Shown here: positions 11,376 through 23,870 of the stretch, one piece after another | How the letters are laid out: each line of letters opens with the position of its first letter | Numbering within the stretch: the first letter of the stretch is position 1 | Assembly: GCA_035079385.1 (NCBI GenBank) | Contig: JAVHKY010000001.1 | Location: 9,448,501 to 9,512,500 of the forward strand | DNA length: 64,000 nucleotides | Source: Aspidiotus rigidus | Taxonomy: Eukaryota; Arthropoda; Insecta; Hemiptera; Diaspididae | Direction: 5' to 3' | The notes under the pieces: generated by a model | What the model was told of the DNA's origin: nothing | The model's input: only the letters and a program-made list of their open reading frames with translations | The model's database searches: none | Made by a program: the position numbers and the translations under genes

Positions 11376-13239
11376 GGGTTCCGTGTCCCCGTCACCTGCA
11401 TCTCTGCCGCTGTAATTCGGCTCGTTACATAAGTACGGACACCCAAACCTTACTCCGGCACATTATACACTCTGATTCTGGTCTCTGATCTTATCATAGT
11501 TGTGATTTTTAAATATTTCGAGCGTAAATATCCTAGGGTCCGATGCTCTTTCACTGAGTTCTTGTCTTTCGATAGATTTATCTCTTCAAAGTTCTTTATG
11601 GTAATCAGCCATTTTCACTCAGGCTGCATTAGCTTCAAGGACTTTATTAGTAGCTAATCTTTTCATGGTGTCATAGACGACTGGTCTCTGCTTGTACGTT
11701 TTTCGCTCTAAATTGGAAACAAATCTGCCTCAGTTTCCTTGTCGAATGTGTCGGACCACTTTCCTCGTCTCCTGCTTATTCCTATCATATAAATGGCTTC
11801 ACCTTTTACTTCCTTTGTGGCCAGCCATTTACAAGGGTATCTGTGCTTTTCTTTGACACTTTTAACTAGCTCATTATTACAAATGGGTCAGTTTTCCACC
11901 CTAGTGCTTCTCATGTGGTTTGTTGTCAAATTGCTTCTATGTTCTCCTACTCTTCTTCAATGTCATCACTTCTCTGCACTTTAATTTCATTCATCTCCAT
12001 TCTCTTGCAGTACTGCCACTTTGTGATTGTATTATTCGGAGAATTGACATGCAATATTTTCTTCGCTGTTTCGTATTGTTTCACTTTTTGTTGGGTGAGT
12101 TTAAGGGTAGACGGCAACCAATAGTTTTCTACACGGGTAAAACCACTGCCCAGCATCTATTTTCTTTGTGATCACCTTCACCAACTTTGAAATAAAGGCT
12201 AGATAGATAGTGAAATGACATGTCAATTGATACGTTTTATTCCATTAGGAGAATGAAATCTTTTATCAGCCGTAGAAGAAGATTATAATATGGGGTGGGA
12301 AGTTTCACCCCTCTCGCTGGGATTTCATCCCATTTTCGGAAACCTACTCTCAGTAAGTCTGTTCTGGTATTACCTACTGAAGTACCTACCTATTTTAAAC
12401 AGGCAGTGTGTCAAGAGAAGTAAATAGGACCGGATGATTTAGAGGTAAGCCATCCATAACTAGCTTCGTGTTTATCTCTGGGTTGACCATAGTATCTAGA
12501 CTTCTGTCTTAGGCCAGAGTATTGAGCGACTGAGATGTAAATACTGAATATCAGTTGGGTCAGCACCTACACAGGCTACACAGCAGATAAATTATACTTC
12601 ATACCGAACAGAGCTTTTTTCTCCGTGGATCGGAACCATAATAGTCCTCATTAATATTACAATCGTCTTACTTCGTCATTACGATGTACGACGATATCAA
12701 AACGCGTTCAAAAACGTTTGCCTAGCCTATTTGAATAAAGTGGAAGGAAAAAAAAGTGATTATTTGCATATTTCTTTCCTCGAAAAAGACCCTCTTCTTT
12801 GATTTTATATGACAAAGATAAAAACTCCAATGATCAGCAGTTTATTCAAGAAAAAAATTCGAGAAAAGAAATATGATAATTCTGTAAACCCGAGCGAAAA
12901 AAGAGGAATTCAATGATGTACAAGAATGCTGATGTATATAATTTCCGACAGTAATACGATCTCAACAAATTGTTAATGGTGTATTATTTCTTATCTTTTT
13001 CTGTTGAACTTTCCATTGCAAGAAAACTGAAGAATTTGGTGACATCAGCAGTCTTGAATCAGTATGAGTTTGTTGTTAATGAAATCGCCGTAGTCAACTT
13101 ACGTGAGTGTTTGTATATTCATGACTGTTGCATTGGTGGCAAACTGGTGGACAACAGGCGCACACTTCAACCAAATATAAACCATACTATTCATCATTAT
13201 TATAAGCTCCACAAGCGATTATCAACACCTTTGGCTTTA
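11376..13239. other. Non-coding stretch
   Basis: About 11580-12130 is pyrimidine-rich with several overlapping short ORFs of low complexity and no domain. Nothing else was recognised. Minus-strand reading of 11590-12160 might be more of the decayed LINE but has many stops. Confidence 0.4.
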
Positions 13240-13378
13240 GGCCTCACAATTTAGAAAAACAAATTTCAAAGCGACTTTCCGACTGTACTCGCCAGTCTTT
13301 TTCAAGCACTTTCGAAAAGACTGGCGGGTAAAGTTGAAATGTCGTTTAATAAAATTTGTTTTTCTAAATTGCGAGGCC
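13240..13378. mobile_element. 139-bp palindromic MITE flanked by TA
   Basis: The sequence folds almost end to end: GGCCTCACAATTTAGAAAAA at the left matches, from the right, GGCCTCGCAATTTAGAAAAA. A second match (GCCAGTCTTTTT / gaaaaGACTGGC) lies near the centre at about 13290-13325. Both ends are bordered by TA (13238-13239 and 13379-13380), as expected for a Tc1/mariner-type target duplication. It has no coding capacity. The superfamily is inferred only from the TA. Confidence 0.8.
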
Positions 13379-13380
13379 TA

Positions 13381-14508
13381 GCGCCGAAGTGGTTTTTAAT
13401 CTTAATTTTGTAGAGTGCTTTACGTAACTTTTAAATCCTCAGGACTATACGTCTCGTCAATACTGTGAGTAGGAAGAGGCAGCACCAATAGCACTTTCAC
13501 TCGAAACTATACTGTTATAAGTATTATACCAAATAATTTTCAATGAACATTTTGGATTTTGTATTACGTTGAATCGCGTCCACGCTAGTCTGTAGATCAT
13601 AAAAGGACAAATTGCGAATTTGTATCAATACCGAAGCAACGACTTTGATTATATAATAACTGAAAAATAAATACGTAATAATGATGAAAAATAGCTAGTG
13701 AAAACTTCGATTCAAAATCATAATTCTAACCGAAATATGAGCAACATTTTGAAATTATGTTACAATTCGTAGATAGCGAATATTGGCTATTGCGTAGGTA
13801 CTCGGGTATCACGACTAGGTTCTGCGTGCAAATATCGCTCTTAGAGAGGGAAGACGGCTAATTATTATACTACAACTTTTTTAATCGATGGTGACAAATA
13901 CAAATTGCTATCTAAATTCGTATCACCTACCGGACGCTCTTACCTGGACATAGGCCTCCCCGATTCTCTTCCATATCCCCCTATCCTTCGTGATTATCAT
14001 CCACAATACTCCTAATTTTATCCCCACTCTTACGCATCTCACCATTTCTATCTCGGTTTACTTAATTTTTTCTTCTATATCCGTATAGCATTCCGGGACT
14101 ACTTTGCCTCATCCATTTTATTCCATTCAGACTAGATGGCATAGATACCAAGAAAGGGTATTGTATAAGTTATGCAAACGTATTTATTACCAGTGTAACG
14201 ACGAGTAAGGCTCACGGTATGTTTGTGATGACCTTATAATTATTGAGATCAAACCTCAATTGAATGTACTCTTTTGTATGTCAATTTCCAAAATTCTATC
14301 GTCTAGTCTGGATCATCCCTCGCTCAGGCTGTAGCCAGAACGTTTTCTCGGGGGAGCCATATGACATTTTGGGTGGGAGCAGAGCCCTCTTTCGCCCCTT
14401 GGCCACGGGCCTGCACTCGCTCAAGAAAAGATGCGTGTATGGGAATTAAGTTTTCTTCCTTTCGTAACAGTACAAACCGTCAGAACTAACAACTTGCATG
14501 ATAAGCAT
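13381..14508. other. Mostly non-coding; possible faint LINE trace
   Basis: Nothing clear was recognised. The segment at about 13940-14110 (CTGGACATAGGCCTCCCC) resembles sequence often found near insect LINE 3' regions, but no frame stays open, so no call is made. Confidence 0.35.
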
Positions 14509-14624
14509 TTTATTAAGGCCTTGCCTGCACATACAAAATAAATCGAGAAGTTTTACCAACGGAAACGATACATCATCATTTGTAAAACTCTTTGATTTAT
14601 ATGTGCAGGCAGAGCCTTAATAAA
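14509..14624. mobile_element. About 115-bp foldback MITE
   Basis: TTATTAAGGCCTTGCCTGCA at the left is mirrored by a right end whose reverse complement reads TTATTAAGGCTCTGCCTGCA. The arms continue with AAATC/AAAT matches toward a short central loop. The TTA or TA at the boundary would fit PIF/Harbinger or mariner-type targets, and I cannot choose. Non-coding. Confidence 0.75.
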
Positions 14625-16211
14625 GTAACGGAGAAATCCTCGAAGTTGAAGGTTGATGTTATAGTTGAAAACTTCTTGTTGAGATGTATAGTTTTGATTC
14701 GAGAGCTGAGCTCAAAGACTTGATTGACTGTGGTCGTGATTTTTCATTCTTGCACGAATAAGTGTATTGGTTTTTAGGTTCGTACTCGACGAGTCACAAA
14801 CCAGTTACAATAGCTCCCCCCCCCCTTTATTCTTAGTTCAGGGACTGTTCCCTTGAGAGCGTTAAATGTATAACTCGGAACGAGTCTAGTTGTCTTAGTA
14901 AACACAGTGGTGAATATTGTGTTGGTGTTGGAAGTCCACAAACAAACGACAATGAAAAGAAATAATAATAAGACGAGTGAAGGAAATGTGATGTATATAA
15001 TTCCGCTTTGTGGAAGAAAAGATAAATAATTTATGAATTTTGTCTGAATCTGAACGCAGGCCTGACGAGAGGGGGGACAACTAGGGATTTTGTCCCCGGG
15101 CACGACACTGTAAGGGGCCTTATTCTAAGGTGAGAGGGCAATTTTTTTTGGTGGGGGGGAGGGGCGCTGTGTTCCTTGCCCCGGACCCGACTGGAGCTCT
15201 CGATAATTTTGTGAAAATCTGAACGTTGCGGTTGAGTGTTTGCTTCTACGGAATAGCGCGATTCCTCTCAACACAGACATACGCAACGCGTTTCCATCAC
15301 AGTAAGCCTATAGAGATGAAAACTCGAAATTTTCATCCTTGAGAAGGAAAAATATTCTCCAAAATGACTTCTTTGTTGGTTTCATTTGATGTCTTGTTTT
15401 TGAAATAATTTTTCCAATATAAAATCTTATTTGCTTGATTATTTGTTTGAAATTTAGAAAATTACCTAGGTATCCATTTTTAAACGAATTATGAAGAGAA
15501 TTGAGACAGAAATAATATTCGGTTCTCAAGATTAAATTCGAATGAAAGGATAATCTCAATTGATAACGCAGGTTTACAAAACTCGTGAAATTAATTTTAC
15601 AATGTATCGCTAGTTTATCTGTGTATTATCTCAATTGATACACGTTGCTCAGTATTGATGAATACAAATGAAAAAACATACAAAACAAAACAGAAGAAAA
15701 ATATTCAATGGAATGAGTCAAGAAGGATCTCTCTGATGATCTACCAAACGGGCGAAGATATAAAAGAGTGACCTTGAGTTGAAATCCAGCGATTTTTCCC
15801 TTTTTTGGAATTTCATAATAAACATTATTTCCATCAAACGAAATATAGTTCTCTACAATGATAACCAAAAAAAGTATCTAAATCGATGCGTGAAAATTTA
15901 TTTCTGATGGTCCATAAGAATTGAGAATTACCGGTACCTAGTCGTTACGGGTCAAGTAAGATTTTTCAAACTTTAAAACAAAAGAAAAAAAAAAAAAAAA
16001 AAAAAAGTTAACTCTAATTTTTTGATTAAGAGAAAATATCTTAAAGAAACTTTGTTCGAAAAATAGTATTTTACGTTATGTTTGATCGACACTACTTTTG
16101 TTTTCAAACATATTTTTTAAGAAACAATAAATAAAGTAAAAAAGAGCAACAACACAAGAATGGTGAAAGTAAGCAAAAATGAGATTATGCTCTTCCTCCA
16201 AAATGAAAGCT
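14625..16211. other. Non-coding stretch
   Basis: A G/C-rich patch at about 15060-15200 (gagggggga, cccccgggc, tggggggga) looks like one end of a degraded DNA transposon, but no partner end was found. A long A-run lies at about 15985-16005. No genes were recognised. Confidence 0.4.
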
Positions 16212-18132
16212 TACTTATTAAACAATGTATTAGGTGAATACATTTTCTTTTCCAGGTACATTATTGAAAATGAATATTTTCTTTTGATTCCTCGGTTTGA
16301 GAAATTGAATCCGTTTCACTATGATTGAAATTAATCATTGCAATGTTTCGGAAGAAATGAGTGGAATACCGGTATTACCGAAGGAATCATAAATAATTTC
16401 TGTATCAAGGTATGTTTTCAAATTAAAGTGAAAAAAAAAAAAAAAAAAAGGAAAGTAGAAGTATGTACCAACAAGAAAAGATGAAAAAACGCAACAAAAA
16501 ATATTTTCATCAAACTATATTATTCTCATGAAAAAAAAAGGACTATATATATATTTTAAGCTTCCTGTTAAATGTTCCCTACAAATAATTATCACTTTTC
16601 CAAATAAGAAAAGCTATTTCTTCTCCATTTTGTGTCTTACAGAAAATAAATTCACTGCAACTCATTTATTAAAGAAATGAAGTCCACTACGGAAGGAGAG
16701 TAGAAGAAAAATCTGACTTGAATTTCATCCTGACACACTTTATTCATGCTGTATGGGTGAGTACCTATAATATCTTCTTAAAAATGCACTTACGTGAATG
16801 AAAATAAACAGAAAATAGATTAAACTTTTCTCCAGTGGATAGCCTCGTACTAATATAATTATACATTATTTTTAAAATTCTATTCAGTAAAAGTTGGTGA
16901 CGAAATACGAAGAAATGAATTAAGAATATGATGAACTCTAACTCACAGAATCAATGAGCCAGGCGAGAAAAGATAATGATACGAAAGACTACAACAGATG
17001 AAAACAAAAAGGAGGCAATAATGATACTAAAATTTTAGACGAAAGTTGAATGCTTGAGATATTACTTGATCGTTTTTGGAATTGTTTTTTTATCAGTTTG
17101 AAATCTAAATTTTCTATTGATCATCTCGCTTTGTTCGTTTCCCTGGAAAGGAAAGCTGTTCTAGAAATCGAAAGATTGCTTTTTATTAACGATGGAAGGA
17201 ATATTCTACAACACCGTTCTCGTAATATTACTGGCGTGTTCATAATGATGATTGTGATTCCGGATTCGAAAAAAAAATGAAGCATTTTCAATCTCACTTT
17301 ATTCGTTTCCCGGATCGGAAGGTTGGTTTTCATCAACTAACGGTAGAGAAGAAATATTCTATTATCCTCTTTTCATTCTCATTATAGATATGACTGATAT
17401 ATTTATAATGAAGGTTTTGATTTTGAATTCGAATAATAATATCAACTATTAATTGAGTATTTTTAATGCAGCAAAATAATTATAACACCTTGGGTGAATA
17501 CGAATTCTTTTAGATTCTGGATGATAATATCATTCCACAAATTACTTCGTGGTACATGCGCGAGTGAATTGTAATTTTACACAATTCAATGGAGTTCCAT
17601 TGGTATGTACCGTATTGTAGATATTAATTATTCTTGGACTAGAGCTTTACACATGATACGATTTAAGAACTCTGAAAAATAGATTCCCATTCAAGAAGAT
17701 AATTTAAAGAAAATTACCTTACTCTTCAGTTTCGCTGAAGAGATAGCAGAATTTATTTAAGCATATGCACATCCCTATTCGGGGGAGGGGGGATATTTTT
17801 TGCTCATAAAATAGAGATTATTGATATTTTATAGCTGGAAATTCATATATTTGAACGGTCATCTAAATCCCTTCTGAGCCATAGACGACATAGTAAGTCA
17901 TTCAATTAAGATTTAGAAAACGATGTAAATAGCCTCGATCTCACATTAAAACACAAAATAAAAACTTTATTTCTTTTATAAATGAGTTGCAGTGAATTTA
18001 TTTTCTGTAAGACACAAAATGGAGAAGAAATGGCATTTCTTACTTGGAAAAGAGATAATTATCCGTAGGGAACATTTATAGTTTGATAAAAATATTTTTC
18101 GTTGCGTTTTTTCATCTTTTCTTCTTGGTAAA

Positions 18133-18163
<31 letters not shown>

Positions 18164-18387
18164 CCACTTTAATCTGAAAACATATCGTGATACAGAAATT
18201 ATTTATGATTCCTTCGGTAACATCGGTATTCCACTCATTTCTTCCGAAACATTGCAATGATTAGTTTACATTCATAGTGAAACGGATTTAATATCTCAAA
18301 CCGAGGAATCAAAAGAAAACTCTATTTTCAGTAATGTACTTGGAAAAGAAAATGTATTTACCTAATACAATGTTTAATAAGTAAATT
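16212..18387. repeat. Large inverted duplication, arms about 420-470 bp
   Basis: The left arm (about 16212-16681) reappears in reverse complement at about 17965-18387. Shared landmarks: caatgtattagg / cctaatacaatg, ttgattcctcggtttgag / ctcaaaccgaggaatcaa, a homopolymer run (A at 16432-16449, T at 18138-18162), and tttctgtatcaaggtatg / catatcgtgatacagaaa. The left arm has about 45 bp of extra AT-rich sequence near 16527-16570. The roughly 1.28-kb spacer shows no recognised gene. It may be one foldback element or two opposed copies of a dispersed repeat; no ORF tells them apart. Confidence 0.8.
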
Positions 18388-19636
18388 TTTTTAATAAAAA
18401 AATATGCATTTGATATGGGATTTTTTTTTTTTCGTTCGAAAAAATTATCATGAATGGCCCTTGAGATGATTCATTTTGCTTCCAAAGCACAAGAAGATTC
18501 ATTGAAAATTACGAGCTGTGGAATTTTTTTGGGAAAATATACATTCTTATCAGGGAGGATAGAATAGACTTCGGTGGCTGAAAATTTGGAAATTTGAGTT
18601 TCATTCCATCCCCAACAACTTCCGATAGTTGAATTGTAGATTCCCGGCTTGTTACCCGGCTATAGAGCCTTTCGCTTGAAACAATTGCTCAAAGTTATCG
18701 GAAAAATTAATTTTTCAGGCAGAAGGTAGTTAGGTAATTTACATCGCAATTTCGTTTCATTTGACCCCAGTGCGGGAGGAGACAGTTTATTCTGCTTGCA
18801 ATAAATGTTTTTATTATTAAATATTGACCCTGAGTAAAATTCATGGAATTTTGCAATCAGATTCTGCTGGACAAAGTTGAATATTGACATACCTGCAAAA
18901 CGGTGTTCGGGAGATCATTGGAATGAGACTTCTTTCGGACTTTAGAATGCAATATCGAAAGCTTTATTCTCCTAATCGCGTGGTTATTCAACTTTGTATG
19001 GCAGATTTGACTGACATACAAACAGAATCATTCACTTCTTCAAATCTGGCGAATAGCCGGACAGATTCTAATAAATGAGCAAGCGTCTATGTATCAATTT
19101 GAGATAAGGGTCTTGCTGAAGACAGAAAAAGACTCGTACCTATCTCCAAGGTTTATATATGTGAACGTTCACTGCCTTACCTTGAAATCAAGTCTAAAAT
19201 GCTTAAAATAATGATGTGCATTCGGTACATCGAACGAAGTGCGTTAAATTCATGTTAGGTAAGTGGAGCAATAAAACTGACTGATTTGCAACTTACATTT
19301 TTAACTGACTGGATAGACGACTGACTAATGAGTACCCAATGAGTAAAATTTTCCTGGTGCAACTGACTGACTTAGAACTTAAACCGATTTTATTAACTTA
19401 TCTACATCTACAACTGACTGATAATTAACTCAAATTGAAGAGTAAAGTTGACAGAATTTAAGCAGAGAAGGCATTCTCGACAGAAAATACCATCTTTTAT
19501 GAATAATGATCGATAGATAATTGGGGTTGGAATATCTCCATTTTGCTTTAGAATGACTCTATTTTGCTCTGGAGCTACAGCTACTCCATCCAGCTCCGAA
19601 ATTGGCGAATTGCTTCAGTCCAGAGGCCCAGCTTGT
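18388..19636. other. Non-coding stretch
   Basis: No gene was recognised. About 19270-19430 carries scattered AACTGACTGA-like motifs. Confidence 0.45.
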
Positions 19637-19780
19637 AAATTGAACCGAGTTCTATAAAAGCCGGTCGAGCGACATGACAACATTTCGGAGGGAGATATTT
19701 CTTGTATTCGTACGATAGACCTTGTTTTATAGATTGTTATCATGTCGCTTGACCGGCTTTTACAGAACTCGGTTCAATTT
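19637..19780. mobile_element. About 144-bp foldback MITE
   Basis: AAATTGAACCGAGTTCTATA at 19637 is mirrored at the right end, whose reverse complement reads AAATTGAACCGAGTTCTGTA. The arms continue through AAAGCCGGTC.AGCGACATGA, giving roughly 45 bp of arm, around a central 50-bp unpaired stretch. Non-coding. No target duplication was identified. Confidence 0.8.
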
Positions 19781-19835
19781 TCGTTATTATCGATTGACTA
19801 GGGTAGGGTAGCATTTTACAATATTACTGACTACG

Positions 19836-19864
19836 AATCAAGTTGATCGTCGATCAACTTGATT
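19836..19864. repeat. Perfect 14-bp-arm palindrome
   Basis: AATCAAGTTGATCG, one base (T), then CGATCAACTTGATT. A perfect short inverted repeat outside the neighbouring MITE. It could be chance, a binding site for a dimeric protein, or a remnant. Confidence 0.85.
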
Positions 19865-20359
19865 GAGCACAACACACGAGTGATTGTCAAGTAACTGACT
19901 AAATTAAGCCATTTAAAAGTACGTTCGACGTACGGACAGGCCGACTCCATTACAAAATAAGTTGATCATTCTTTGCCTTGATTACAACTTAAATTCAACA
20001 GCCTTGTATGGAATAGCGAAGGTTGGTCGTTGGTCCACGTTTTATGAATGACAAGGCTGTCGTCATATTAAGCTTAAATTGAAGGGTAAGATCCTCTAAC
20101 AAATTGGTACAAAATGTGCGATTTACGTAATTTGTTCATTAGTTCAAACTTGGGCTGGTGCATCAGGTTCATTACGCTCAAAAAAATATTGTATTATTCC
20201 TCTAATCCTCCCTCCCTCATGTATTTCATCTACATCATCATTATTTCTTATTCTTTCATCTTCCTTACTACTCATCGCATCGTGTTCACTCGATTGTAAG
20301 AGGAACGGAAACAGAGCTGTAATAAACATTTGAATATACTAATTGTAGTCCTTTTAGAC

Positions 20360-20910
20360 TGGGTGATGTATTCGCGAGTCGCGACGCATGAGGCACCTCG
20401 TAGTCGTTCGCAATGTATCACGCATCATTTTCCCCTCTCCGTTTTCCCTCCAAAAAATATCGGAACGAACGCGAATAGAGAGAGAACGAAAAAGAAAGAA
20501 ACTAATAAGAACGAAACGTAAAACGAAGCTAAGCCTGCCGATGCCGTCGCTCTTCGTCGTTCATCGTTGTGATTCAGTGTGTGGTGCAGAGGTATCGCTA
20601 CGCCTAATAACGTACTACAAACAAAGTCGTGGATTCCGCAACCGGGTTTCTCTTCACTGCTTGTTGATTCGAACGAGTTTCGTTTAATCGTGTGTCTTCG
20701 TCGGCTGGCGCTTGTAGCATTCACGTTGGGTATCTCGTAATCGTATTCGTATTTTCGTAGTTAGTTCGCTCGTGATTTTGTCATTCGCTGGTTGTTCGTG
20801 TGTGACATTATCTCTTGTGACTGCAGTATTCCGTTGGGCGCCGCGTCCATCGTTAAATTTTGTTATCGGTTCGTGTTTCAAAGGTCTGCGTCGTTAGTGA
20901 CAGTTCCAAA
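20360..20910 (+). promoter_or_regulatory. CpG-rich promoter / 5' leader of the tetraspanin gene
   Basis: The roughly 550 bases before the tetraspanin start codon are visibly richer in CpG than the surrounding AT-rich DNA (dense TCG, CGT, CGA, GCGCCGCG). They lack transposon signatures, as expected for a housekeeping-type promoter and first exon. A TCAGTG initiator-like hexamer lies at 20574 (gattcagtgtg), a plausible start site. No TATA box is placed convincingly upstream. The extent is estimated by eye. Confidence 0.5.
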
Positions 20911-20970
20911 ATGGGTTGTGCCGTGGGAACTTTGAAATTTGTTGTATTCTCTTTCAACTTCGTTTTGGTG
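20911..20970 (+). CDS. Tetraspanin, first coding exon
   Basis: The start context CCAAAATGG is good. The exon encodes M-G-C-A-V-G-T-L-K-F then V-V-F-S-F-N-F-V-L-V and runs straight into a consensus donor GTGAGT at 20971. M-G-C-x-x-x-x-L-K-(F/Y)-(L/V)-x-F-x-F-N-F is the hallmark N-terminus of insect tetraspanins: a cytoplasmic palmitoylatable Cys followed by the first half of transmembrane helix 1. The family's first coding exon is usually about 60-66 nt, which agrees. Tetraspanins are four-pass membrane organisers. Later exons (the CCG-containing large loop and TM2-4) were not found downstream, so intron 1 is probably long. The subfamily cannot be assigned from 20 residues. Confidence 0.75.
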
Positions 20971-23189
20971 GTGAGTACAGTCTCGATACGCTTCAGTAAA
21001 TTCACTGATTATTTCAAAAAGTTACCTGCTGTGAAAGGAAGAAACGATGGTATTCAATGTTCATCGATCGATTTCACTTGTACAGAAATGTAGAATACCA
21101 GCTATACTCTGACTATTGAGTGATATTTGTTATTCTGACGCTGAGTTTCATGTAAGGAGTTTCTTTTTTCGTACTACCAGATCTTGGACATGCATCCACG
21201 TGGGTCTCGCTTGAATTTGGAAACCTTGTCTCACCTTTGTGTTTACTGCTTGTCGATATCGCCTCACGTGTAAGGAGATGGGAGAAGGTCAGTTTGTTAG
21301 CAAGGAAGAACCTATTGAATTAAAATCGAGCTTACGCGTGTGAGATTCACATTAAATGCCTATATCTTTTGAATCTAAATCCGAGTTTGCATGCTGATGT
21401 GAGTCAGCTATTAGAATAGCAAGTCTAGTTCATTGTCCACCTTCCTTTGCTTGTTACAGTGAGTATCTCCTATGCATCTCACATCAGTGCAATAATTACC
21501 CTCTAGTTGTGTGAGGGGTGCGTTCTTCCTTTCACAAGAGAAGCCATCACGCTGGGATCGCTGTCCTGACCCTTCATCGTGGTTTTGAAACCTTGGTGCG
21601 TGAGTAGGAATGTTTCATGTGATCGTGCAATCCAAAAAATTTTTGTTGAATTTATTACTTCTAAGGAAACACAGGGAATGAAGATCACAGAGTCATTAAT
21701 TTAAAATTGAGGACCTTTCTGTCGAAAGGGCGTTCGCTCAATGTATTTCTTACAGGGCATACGTCCTTTTGACAGAAATGTCTTCAATAAAATTGTGAAA
21801 TAATAATTCTTTTACAATCTGTAAGCTTTCCAACGTTGGAAGAAAGACTTGGGATACCTTTCTATTTCCCTTACACAACAATTTTCATTCCAAGTGGATG
21901 CTTTTTTTGCTGATTTTGATTGCTGTGACGTCACATGAGCTAAACAAACGATGAGCTATCATGCAGTAACAATATCAGCGATGTAGATTTTAATTTGGCT
22001 TGCGTTGCTGGCTGTTAGTTACGCCCTCATGAGCACAATTTCTCTTAGTAAATTGAATTTTAATATTTTTGCCTTAAGCTATGCACCTTCCCGCCACCCG
22101 CCTTCAAAGTTCTCCAGTTCACTTAGAATCCCTTTTGTCTTCTACCAGTGCATGAGCTTTTTGCCGAGACCAAACTGTAGCATAGACCGTCTATGCACGC
22201 GTTGTTAAAGGACTAATTTCAAATAAACAAGACCTGACTATGGCCCGCGGTATAAGATGGAGAGCAGTTGCTACTGGCAAGTTGTTGTCATACCTGAGGT
22301 TGAACCAGTCCCTGCTAAGGCCGGTCCAATGGGCAGCGCGTATGTTGGTGGGTGGAAGCTGTGGTAACTTGTAAGGAGTTTTACACTCTGGAAATCTCGG
22401 TCGGTCGATTCTTCTATCTTTTGGCTAGTTCTCAACTTATTTTCAGATTACTCAATTATAACATTTAGATAGAAAGTAGCGCCCTTAGCGGGTCGTGATA
22501 TCTCAGGATCCAGTGGATCTGAGAATAGTCCGAAACTTTCTGTTTGCTAGTTGGAAGTGCCATAACTTTTAATTAGTACATTGGAGCTTTTTTTTCCCTT
22601 TTATCTCAGGATGAGAGAATATTCTTGGTTTTCTCTTGAATTGGAACTGTACAGGTTTCCATAACTAATGTGGTTCTCAGGATATCCTAATTGAATCGCT
22701 ACAAATGTATTTGCCAAACCATTTTTCTGTATTTGATAACTGCAAATTCTCTCAATAACCGGTTTGAGCTTCCATTGTTCTTGTTCATGCTGATGTCAGA
22801 AATAAACATCCTTTGTATTTGGTTAAACCAGAATTTTTCCAGGTTCCCCTCACCGCTCATATGTAACCCAATCGTTGAAATTATTTGAAGTGCCCCCTCC
22901 GATGTATCTGCATGGCTCAAAGATGACAATTTTTGAAGGCTTCTATAGTAGGTGGAACAATTCCATTACCGACGGCTTCATGGTCGACGTCTTTTCAAGT
23001 TCCCTATCTGGTATAGCTCAGAATTTTTTTCAATTCCCAAAGTAGGTCTATGTATATCGAAGGCCGGCATATTCCAATGAGTGAACTTGGGTTGCAGAAA
23101 CTGCAGAAAGGTGTACATATTAAAGACGTATTCAAATGGTAATTGGGGAGCAAATTGGCGGTATAAGCATCAATGAGTAGATAACAAAT
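20971..23189 (+). other. Probable start of tetraspanin intron 1
   Basis: Begins with the GTGAGT donor. No further tetraspanin-like exon was recognised. About 22840-22930 carries weak relatives of the 'tttttcc aggttccc' minisatellite unit. Confidence 0.45.
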
Positions 23190-23870
23190 AATATACGGCA
23201 CGTAGACAACACTGTAATCTTAGCCGATAATCAGCTGGACTTACAGAAGACGCTCGACGCTCTCGCAGCTCATAGGGAAGAAGTAGATTACCATTGAGTG
23301 TTTCAACGACTAATTGTCTCTAGAAAATGTGCCGATTTGGTACTGAAGGTCCATTATGAAAGCATTGGGTAAACTGTCACTTCTAAATACCTTGGCACCG
23401 TCTAGTCTGGAAATTTGTTTGAGGATTGAGCTATCAAGAAACAATCTATTCAGGAGGTCGGAGCTTAGTCTCAATCTCCAACTTAGTGTTCTGGTGATTA
23501 TGGTGTCAATGCTGACTTATGTTTGGACATCGAAAAAAGAATAGCAGGGTTGGAAATATATTGCTTTTGAAGAACGCTACGCATCTTGTGGACACAGAAA
23601 ATCGGTGAAGAGTTCAAGAGAATACGCACTGTCAAGCGCGAAAATTGCAATATTTGGGCCACATCCTGCAAGGCGAGAAATAGGAATAACTGCGCGTCAT
23701 CATTGAGGGCTAAATTGCTGGTAAATTATCAATGTAAAGGAAATAAAATTCACAGCTTAACTTACGGACTTACGTCATTGGGTCAGATGCTCATCGCTCG
23801 ACATTTTTCGCGATATTGTTTCAAAAATCAGGATAGCTCTGTGCTTGGCCAACCTCTGAGAGAAAGTGGA
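23190..23870 (+). pseudogene. Degenerate RTE-like LINE fragment (RT palm to C-terminus)
   Basis: Plus-strand frames read, in order: D-N-T-V-I-L-A-D-N (the YADD-T-V-I-L box with the first Asp changed to Val), S-K-Y-L-G-T (FKYLG box), S-E-L-S-L-N-L-Q-L and S-M-L-T-Y-V-W-T (the thumb 'LLYGCETWT' region), then W-T-Q-K-I-G and R-I-R-T-V-K-R. The order and motifs match the RTE-like LINE at 42271-43688, on the opposite strand. Stops and frame changes break it throughout. The 5' part including the endonuclease is missing. Confidence 0.7.

Noticed and set aside
11793..12171. Several overlapping hydrophobic ORFs that could be a membrane protein
   Set aside because: Pyrimidine-rich DNA gives Leu/Phe/Ser-rich translation in all frames. 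No start or splice support.
13940..14110. Possible LINE 3' remnant (GGACATAGGCCTCCCC)
   Set aside because: No open frame and no RT-associated motif; similarity recalled only at short nucleotide level.
15060..15200. GC-rich end resembling a hAT terminus
   Set aside because: No matching opposite end or 8-bp duplication was found.
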